From assembly GCA_036388295.1 (NCBI GenBank), contig DASVSC010000276.1, positions 1 to 17,934 on the forward strand: a DNA stretch of 17,934 nucleotides, in the 5' to 3' direction. Position 1 is the stretch's first letter, and each line of letters opens with the position of its first letter. Source of the stretch: RYN-431 sp036388295. Its GTDB lineage: Bacteria; Planctomycetota; Phycisphaerae; Tepidisphaerales; Tepidisphaeraceae. The position numbers were made by a program, and so were the translations under genes. Shown here in pieces: positions 13,518 through 17,934 of the stretch. Under the pieces are notes generated by a model that did not search any database, was not told where the DNA came from, and worked only from the letters and a program-made list of their open reading frames with translations.

Positions 13518-15374
13518 TTACGCCGACAGAATGACTTCGATGTCCGTCCGCAAATCGCCCGCGCCGTTGTCGGCCGAGTCGCGGCCGGGGCCGCCGTTGA
13601 TGATGTCGACGCCTTCGCCGCCGATCAGGGTGTCGTTGCCGCCGTTGCTGTACATCTTGTCGTTGCCCCGGCCGCCGATCATGGAGTCGTCGCCGAGGCC
13701 GCCGAAGAAGCGGTCGGCGTTGCTGCCGCCCTCCATCGTGTCGCGGGCGTCGTCGGCGGAATAGAGCCGGTCATTGCCGCCGTCGCCTTGAAGCAGGTTG
13801 TTGCCGCCGTTGCCATTGAGCACGTCGTCGCCGAGGCCGCCGACCAGCGTGTCACTTTGTGCGCCGCCACTGAGGGTGTCGTTCTCGCCGCCGCCGGTGA
13901 CGGTGTCGCCCCCGGGTCCGCCGTTGACGTAAATCGGGATGCCCAGCCCGCTGCCGTCGATGCTGTCATTGCCGGCACCGGCCTCAACGGCGATGCGCTC
14001 GATGTCGAGGTATTCGTATTCGCGAAGCACGCCGTTGACCGTGATGTTGTACTGATCGCCCGACACTTCAAGCCGGACTTGATCGGCGGCGGCGGTGCCG
14101 TTGACGGTAAGCAGACCGTTATCCAGCGTCGTGTAATTCGCCGCAGTGACACCGATCGATCGCGGCGAATAAACCCAACGGCTGTGGCCCGCGCTGTCGG
14201 TGACGCGGGCGGCGACGCGGTACGTCCCCGGCCGCAGGTTGCCGGTGGCGACGTTGATGCGGCCGCTGGCGAGATCAGTCGAAGCAAAGCGCCGGCCCTG
14301 AAGCGTAGTCAGGCCGCCGTTGTATGGATTGGTGTCAGTGTCGGCGTAGACCTCGACACGGGCCGTGCTGTCACGGTCGGCCACCTTGAAACGCGCGTCG
14401 AGCGTCTGCCCCGCCACGACGCTGCGCGAGCCGCGCGTGGTGAAGTTCAGCACGTTCGCCCATTGGCTGCCGCTTTCGCCGGCCTCGCTGCGTCGGGCCC
14501 GTCCGCCGAGCAGCGTGGACAGGCCGCTCAGCGGCCGTTCGCCGCCGCCGAGGCGGCTGTAGGCGAAGCCGGTTTCGTCGCGGTCCGGCGCGACGGCGGT
14601 GCTGCGGTACCAGTCGTTCAGAACTGGATGGTCGCCGCCGTCGCTGGCGTCGGTGTCGATCGTGCCGACGTAGTAGGCCGTGACCGCGCCGTGGGCGCTG
14701 ACGAAGAAGTTTTTCTGCACGGTGCTGTTGAGGTCGCCGTTGTACGCGCCGGTGACGCGTTCGCCGTCGAAGTCCTGGTTGTTGGCGTTGCCGTCGGTGC
14801 GCCAATAGTCGTCGGCGAAGACGGTGTTGTCGTAGACGGCCATTTCCTTGTCACCGAAGCTGATGCCGAGGAAGTCGTCTTCGCCGTCGACCGGGTGCGG
14901 GTCGAGGTAGGTGACCTGGTCGACCCACACGCCCGCCTGCCCGAAATCCTGGCTCAAAGCCGTCACCAGCGACGCGCCGCGGCTGTGGCCGATCAGGTGC
15001 AGCGGCAGTTCGGCCAGCGCCGTTCCGTTCTGCTTCGTGAGCATGTAATTGCTGACCACGCCGGCGACGTCCTGCGTGGTGTATTCGCCGCCGCTGACGT
15101 CGGACCAATCCAGTTTCACGATCAGCTCGCCGGCGGTGGTGACGCGGTAGTTTGTTTGATTGCGGTCATTGGCGAAATCAGTGACGGCCAGGCGGCCTTT
15201 GCTGTTTTCCGCCACCGTCATGGTGGCGATGCTGGCGGCCTTGCTGCCGCCGGCCCGTTCCTGCACGTCCTCGGCAGCAGTGGCGACCCAGCCGTCGACA
15301 TTGCCGTTGTAGCCGTGGGTGATCAGGGTAACGCCGGCCAGCATCCGGCGCGGTTCGAGCGGTTCGGTGGTCAT
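13518..15374 (-). CDS. Secreted lipase-like alpha/beta hydrolase with RTX-type repeats and LEPRxLL leader
   Basis: A 618-residue multidomain exported protein. Residues 6-12 (LEPRRML) are the planctomycete LEPRxLL leader. The first ~290 residues look like a lipase/esterase: oxyanion strand VTLITHGYNG (15-24), nucleophile elbow GHSRG with Ser131, likely Asp158 in YLDPHPVDG, and His228 in VSAHGA. Residues about 305-410 resemble a beta-sandwich (TLDARFKVADRD..YRVAARVTDSAG). From ~415 a linker strand (LLTVNGTAAADQVRLEV) leads into some ten GGxGxD-type nonapeptides (GGLGDDVLNG, GGRGNDKMYS, GGEGVDIING), which bind Ca2+ and suggest type I or surface-exposed folding. ATG 15374 was preferred to the adjacent GTG at 15377. 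TATAGT (15380-15385) lies 5 nt upstream and there is no SD. The catalytic triad is an assignment by pattern. Confidence 0.9.
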   Translation of the reverse strand: MTTEPLEPRRMLAGVTLITHGYNGNVDGWVATAAEDVQERAGGSKAASIATMTVAENSKGRLAVTDFANDRNQTNYRVTTAGELIVKLDWSDVSGGEYTTQDVAGVVSNYMLTKQNGTALAELPLHLIGHSRGASLVTALSQDFGQAGVWVDQVTYLDPHPVDGEDDFLGISFGDKEMAVYDNTVFADDYWRTDGNANNQDFDGERVTGAYNGDLNSTVQKNFFVSAHGAVTAYYVGTIDTDASDGGDHPVLNDWYRSTAVAPDRDETGFAYSRLGGGERPLSGLSTLLGGRARRSEAGESGSQWANVLNFTTRGSRSVVAGQTLDARFKVADRDSTARVEVYADTDTNPYNGGLTTLQGRRFASTDLASGRINVATGNLRPGTYRVAARVTDSAGHSRWVYSPRSIGVTAANYTTLDNGLLTVNGTAAADQVRLEVSGDQYNITVNGVLREYEYLDIERIAVEAGAGNDSIDGSGLGIPIYVNGGPGGDTVTGGGENDTLSGGAQSDTLVGGLGDDVLNGNGGNNLLQGDGGNDRLYSADDARDTMEGGSNADRFFGGLGDDSMIGGRGNDKMYSNGGNDTLIGGEGVDIINGGPGRDSADNGAGDLRTDIEVILSA

Positions 15375-15379
15375 CACAA

Positions 15380-15424
15380 ACTATATGACGCCGCCGACCG
15401 ATCGTCGCTTCAGCAAGGTAGAAT
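15380..15424. promoter_or_regulatory. Divergent -10 boxes for lipase and eutB
   Basis: TATAGT on the minus strand (15380-15385) lies 5 nt from the lipase ATG. TAGAAT on the plus strand (15419-15424) lies 6 nt from the eutB ATG. Only 56 nt separate the two start codons, leaving no room for a cobalamin riboswitch in front of eutB. The -35 regions are poor. Confidence 0.5.
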
Positions 15425-15430
15425 CCCGCC

Positions 15431-16804
15431 ATGGGTTACCGCGTCACGCTGCGCAACCGCGCCTGGCAGTTCGCCGACTTGCGCGAGGTGATGGCCAAGG
15501 CCACGCCCCGCCGCAGCGGCGATGAATTGGCGGGCGTCGCGGCGCACACCGACGTCGAACGCGTCGCCGCCCGCACGGTGCTGGCCGACTTGCCGCTCGC
15601 CCATTTTCTCGAAACGCCGCTCGTGCCGTACGAGACGGACGAAGTCACGCGGCTGATCCTCGACACGCACGATAAAAGCGCTTTCGCGCCCGTATCGGAC
15701 CTCACCGTCGGCCAGTTCCGCGAATGGCTGCTCGACTACGAGACCACGGCGGACGATCTGAAGGCGCTCGCCGCCGGCCTGACGCCGGAGATGGTGGCGG
15801 CCGTGAGCAAGGTTTGCCGCAACCAGGACCTGATACTGATCGCGTCGAAGGTTCGCGTGGTAACGGCCTTTCGCAACACGCTCGGCCTGCCGGGACGGTT
15901 GAGCGTTCGATTGCAGCCGAACCACCCCACCGACGATCCCGCCGCCATCGCCGCCAGCATCCTCGATGGCCTGCTGTACGGCAGCGGTGACGCCTGCATC
16001 GGCATCAACCCGGCCACCGATTCGGTCGACGCCACCAAAACCCTGGTGCGGCTGATGAACGACTTGATCGAGCGTTACGCGATCCCGACGCAGTCGTGCG
16101 TGCTGTGCCATGTGACGACGTCGCTGCGGGCGATAGAAGAAGGGTGTCCGATCGATCTGGTGTTCCAGTCGATCGCCGGCACGGAAGCGGCGAACCGCGC
16201 GTTCGGCGTCGACCTGAAGCTGCTGGCCGAGGCGCAAGCGGCGGCGCTGTCGCTGAACCGCGGCACCGTCGGCCGAAATGTGATGTACTTCGAAACCGGC
16301 CAGGGCAGCGCGTTGTCGTCCGGCACGCACGGGGGCGTCGACCAGCAGACGCTGGAGGCCCGCGCGTACGCCGTCGCCCGGCGGTTCGACCCGCTGCTGG
16401 TCAACACGGTCGTGGGCTTCATCGGCCCGGAATATCTGTACGACGGCAAGCAGATCATCCGCGCCGGCCTGGAAGACCACTTTTGTGGAAAATTGCTCGG
16501 CCTGCCGATGGGGTGCGACGTCTGCTACACCAACCACGCCGAGGCCGACCAGGACGACATGGACACGTTGCTGACCCTGCTGGGCGCGAGCGGCATCCAC
16601 TACATAATGGGTGTTCCCGGGGCCGACGACGTGATGCTGAACTACCAGTCGACCAGCTTTCACGACGCGCAATACATTCGCCAGTTGATGAACCGGCGGC
16701 CGGCGCCGGAGTTCGAGGCGTGGCTGGAAACGATGCGGCTGACGGACGCCGGCCGACTGTTGCCGCCTGACGCCGGGCACCGCTTGCTCAGGGCCGGCTC
16801 ATGA
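15431..16804 (+). CDS. eutB: Ethanolamine ammonia-lyase large subunit
   Basis: A 457-residue TIM-barrel subunit of the adenosylcobalamin-dependent lyase that turns ethanolamine into acetaldehyde and ammonia. Length matches E. coli EutB. Substrate-site residues can be placed: Arg160 and Gln162 (SVRLQPN), Asn193 (CIGINPATDS), Glu288 (YFETGQGS) and Asp363 (MGCDVCYTNHAEAD), in line with E. coli Arg160, Gln162, Asn193, Glu287 and Asp362 as I recall them. The stop overlaps the eutC start by 4 nt (ATGA), so the subunits are coupled. ATG 15431 has a -10-like TAGAAT 6 nt upstream and a poorly spaced AAGG (15415-15418). No microcompartment, reactivase (eutA) or eutD/E gene is visible in the window. Confidence 0.97.
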   Translation: MGYRVTLRNRAWQFADLREVMAKATPRRSGDELAGVAAHTDVERVAARTVLADLPLAHFLETPLVPYETDEVTRLILDTHDKSAFAPVSDLTVGQFREWLLDYETTADDLKALAAGLTPEMVAAVSKVCRNQDLILIASKVRVVTAFRNTLGLPGRLSVRLQPNHPTDDPAAIAASILDGLLYGSGDACIGINPATDSVDATKTLVRLMNDLIERYAIPTQSCVLCHVTTSLRAIEEGCPIDLVFQSIAGTEAANRAFGVDLKLLAEAQAAALSLNRGTVGRNVMYFETGQGSALSSGTHGGVDQQTLEARAYAVARRFDPLLVNTVVGFIGPEYLYDGKQIIRAGLEDHFCGKLLGLPMGCDVCYTNHAEADQDDMDTLLTLLGASGIHYIMGVPGADDVMLNYQSTSFHDAQYIRQLMNRRPAPEFEAWLETMRLTDAGRLLPPDAGHRLLRAGS

Positions 16805-17547
16805 CGCGCGGACTTCGGCCGGACGCGTGGGAAGCGCTGCGCGACCGCACCAGCGCTCGCGTCGCCCTCGGGCGCGCCGGCGCGAGCCTGCCGACGGCGG
16901 AGCTGCTGCGCTTCGCACTCGACCATGCCGAGGCCCGCGACGCAGTGCACGCGCAGTTGGACGTCGCGCGGCTGACGGCGGAACTGACGGCGCTGGGCCG
17001 GCCCGTGGTCGAAGTCGAATCCGGTGCGGTCGATCACACGGACTACCTGCGCCACCCGGACCACGGCCGGCAGTTGAAAGCGGCGTCGGCGGAACGGCTA
17101 AAGACAGGCGCGAGCGTTGAGCCCGATGTCGTGTTGATCCTGGCCGACGGGCTGAGCGCGACGGCGGCGAACCGGCACGGCGTGGCGCTCGTCGGCGAAC
17201 TGATCGCGCGATTGTCTCATCATTCGATCGGCCCCCTGGTGCTGGCCCGGCGGGCGCGCGTCGCGCTGCAGGACCCGATCGGCCACGCCTTGCGGGCGCG
17301 CTGCTGCGTGATCCTGATCGGCGAGCGTCCCGGCCTGGGGGCAGCGGACAGCCTGGGCGCGTACCTGGTGTTCGACCCGCGGCCGGGCCGCTCCGACGCG
17401 GAGCGAAACTGCGTGAGCAACATCCGCCCCGCCGGTTTGCCATTGGCCCTGGCGGCGGACACGATCGCCTACCTGATCGACGCGAGCTTATCGCGCCGGA
17501 TCAGCGGCGTGACGCTGAAAGACGACCGGCCTCGCGCGCTGGTGTAG
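16801..17547 (+). CDS. eutC: Ethanolamine ammonia-lyase small subunit
   Basis: A 248-residue subunit that completes the B12-binding site of EutBC. It is shorter than the ~295-residue E. coli protein because the N-terminal extension is missing; the E. coli extension is linked to solubility, so catalysis need not be affected. Conserved blocks: RDRTSARVALGRAG near residue 14, LRHPDHGRQL, VVLILADGLSATAANRHG, a long central helix, then CVILIGERPGLGAADSLGAYLVF and RNCVSNIRPAGLP, the family signature. It starts inside eutB's stop codon (ATGA, 4-nt overlap). It is followed after 69 nt by trpA, which has its own promoter-like sequence. Confidence 0.96.
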   Translation: MTRGLRPDAWEALRDRTSARVALGRAGASLPTAELLRFALDHAEARDAVHAQLDVARLTAELTALGRPVVEVESGAVDHTDYLRHPDHGRQLKAASAERLKTGASVEPDVVLILADGLSATAANRHGVALVGELIARLSHHSIGPLVLARRARVALQDPIGHALRARCCVILIGERPGLGAADSLGAYLVFDPRPGRSDAERNCVSNIRPAGLPLALAADTIAYLIDASLSRRISGVTLKDDRPRALV

Positions 17548-17579
17548 CCGGCGAGCCTGACGACCGGTTTGGCGGGTTC

Positions 17580-17607
17580 TTGACCCGTCGCCGGGCGTCC
17601 TTATGCT
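17580..17607 (+). promoter_or_regulatory. Probable promoter of trpA
   Basis: TTGACC (17580-17585), 16-nt spacer, TATGCT (17602-17607), then 9 nt to the trpA ATG. The expected transcript start is within a few bases of the start codon, so the message is nearly leaderless. Among the starts with a close -10 it is the one with the best -35 box. Confidence 0.62.
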
Positions 17608-17616
17608 CGCCGGCGG

Positions 17617-17934
17617 ATGAAATCGCTGTCGCAATCCATTCTCGAACAGAAGCGTACGCGCGGCATCGCGCTGATGCCGTTCATCGCCGCCGGCTATCCG
17701 GACCTGGCCGGGTCGATGAAACTGTTGCCGGCGCTGGAGCGCGGCGGCGCGGCGGGCGTGGAGGTCGGCTTCCCCTTCTCCGACCCGATCGCCGACGGCC
17801 CGGTCATTCAGCAGGCGTTCACGGACGCCTTGGCGCAGGGCCTGAAGATTGACCAGATCTTCGCCGGCCTGGCCGCGGTGCGGGACCAGTTCACCATTCC
17901 CGCCGTCGCGATGGTCAGCTACAGCATCGTCTAC
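17617..17934 (+). CDS. trpA: Tryptophan synthase alpha subunit, 3'-truncated by window end
   Basis: The first 106 residues of the TIM-barrel subunit that cleaves indole-3-glycerol phosphate to indole and glyceraldehyde-3-phosphate, passing indole to TrpB. The start MKSLSQSILEQKRTRGIALM is followed by PFIAAGYPD and VEVGFPFSDPIADGPVIQQA. The catalytic acids fall at Glu49 and Asp60, exactly the numbering of the Salmonella/E. coli enzyme. The frame is open at the window edge, which is why no stop is seen. ATG 17617 has only a weak GGCGG in front but a promoter-like TTGACC/TATGCT ending 9 nt before. trpA follows eutC with no other trp gene between, so in this genome it may lie apart from trpB, or trpB may follow outside the window. 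Confidence 0.96.
   Translation, partial: MKSLSQSILEQKRTRGIALMPFIAAGYPDLAGSMKLLPALERGGAAGVEVGFPFSDPIADGPVIQQAFTDALAQGLKIDQIFAGLAAVRDQFTIPAVAMVSYSIVY

Noticed and set aside
15375..15430. A cobalamin riboswitch in front of eutB
   Set aside because: Only 56 nt separate the divergent start codons, far too little for a B12 riboswitch, and no B12-box-like motif is visible.
13410..15491. A 693-codon plus-strand open frame
   Set aside because: It lies antisense to the lipase/RTX gene; its low-complexity AVAAVAV product mirrors the RTX repeats. It also runs into eutB in another frame.

Overview
This window is a GC-rich piece of bacterial chromosome, most likely from a planctomycete (Planctomycetota, perhaps a Phycisphaerae-type lineage). 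The clearest clue is a secreted protein (13518-15374, minus strand) that begins MTTEPLEPRRMLA, the LEPRxLL N-terminal motif typical of planctomycete exported proteins. Short paired palindromes between genes and a loose mixture of housekeeping genes with few operons fit the same picture. The lineage is an inference.

Region 1-4178 (plus strand): a small hypothetical gene coupled to endonuclease IV (nfo); a Gfo/Idh/MocA-family dehydrogenase; an NrnA-like DHH/DHHA1 phosphoesterase; and a small lipoprotein. Three palindromic intergenic elements lie around the DHH gene. One covers its Shine-Dalgarno (SD) site and another contains its stop codon. Region 4179-6386 is visibly AT-richer. It carries one minus-strand gene for a 403-aa protein ending in a TIR-like (PF10137-type) domain, a strong candidate antiviral NADase effector, flanked by non-coding DNA with inverted repeats. 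It looks like a small acquired island.

Region 6387-10061 (minus strand): ychF, a 51-aa CsbD-like stress gene missed by simple ORF calling, a YqaB-like HAD sugar phosphatase, and phosphoglucose isomerase (pgi) with a rho-independent terminator. A YeaO-like DUF488 gene diverges from ychF. At 10648-11854 (minus) a secreted coiled-coil protein overlaps a general-stress FMN-binding (pyridoxamine oxidase-like) gene by 11 nt. Region 11930-13232 (plus) holds initiator tRNA-fMet with a textbook promoter and terminator, a YegS-type lipid kinase and tRNA-Arg(TCT). After three stacked hairpins comes the minus-strand lipase/RTX-repeat secreted protein. Divergent from it are eutB-eutC (ethanolamine ammonia-lyase, 4-nt overlap) and the start of trpA, cut by the window end.

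A cross-cutting pattern is that seven genes (the coiled-coil gene, the YqaB-like gene, ychF, DUF488, the lipase, eutB, trpA) have a TAnnnT-type -10 box or close variant only 5-10 nt before the start codon and no good SD, suggesting leaderless or near-leaderless mRNAs. Most of the remaining genes have an SD site. No phage, transposase or CRISPR array was seen. The TIR gene is the best candidate for an under-described system; nothing else here looks like a new multi-gene system.
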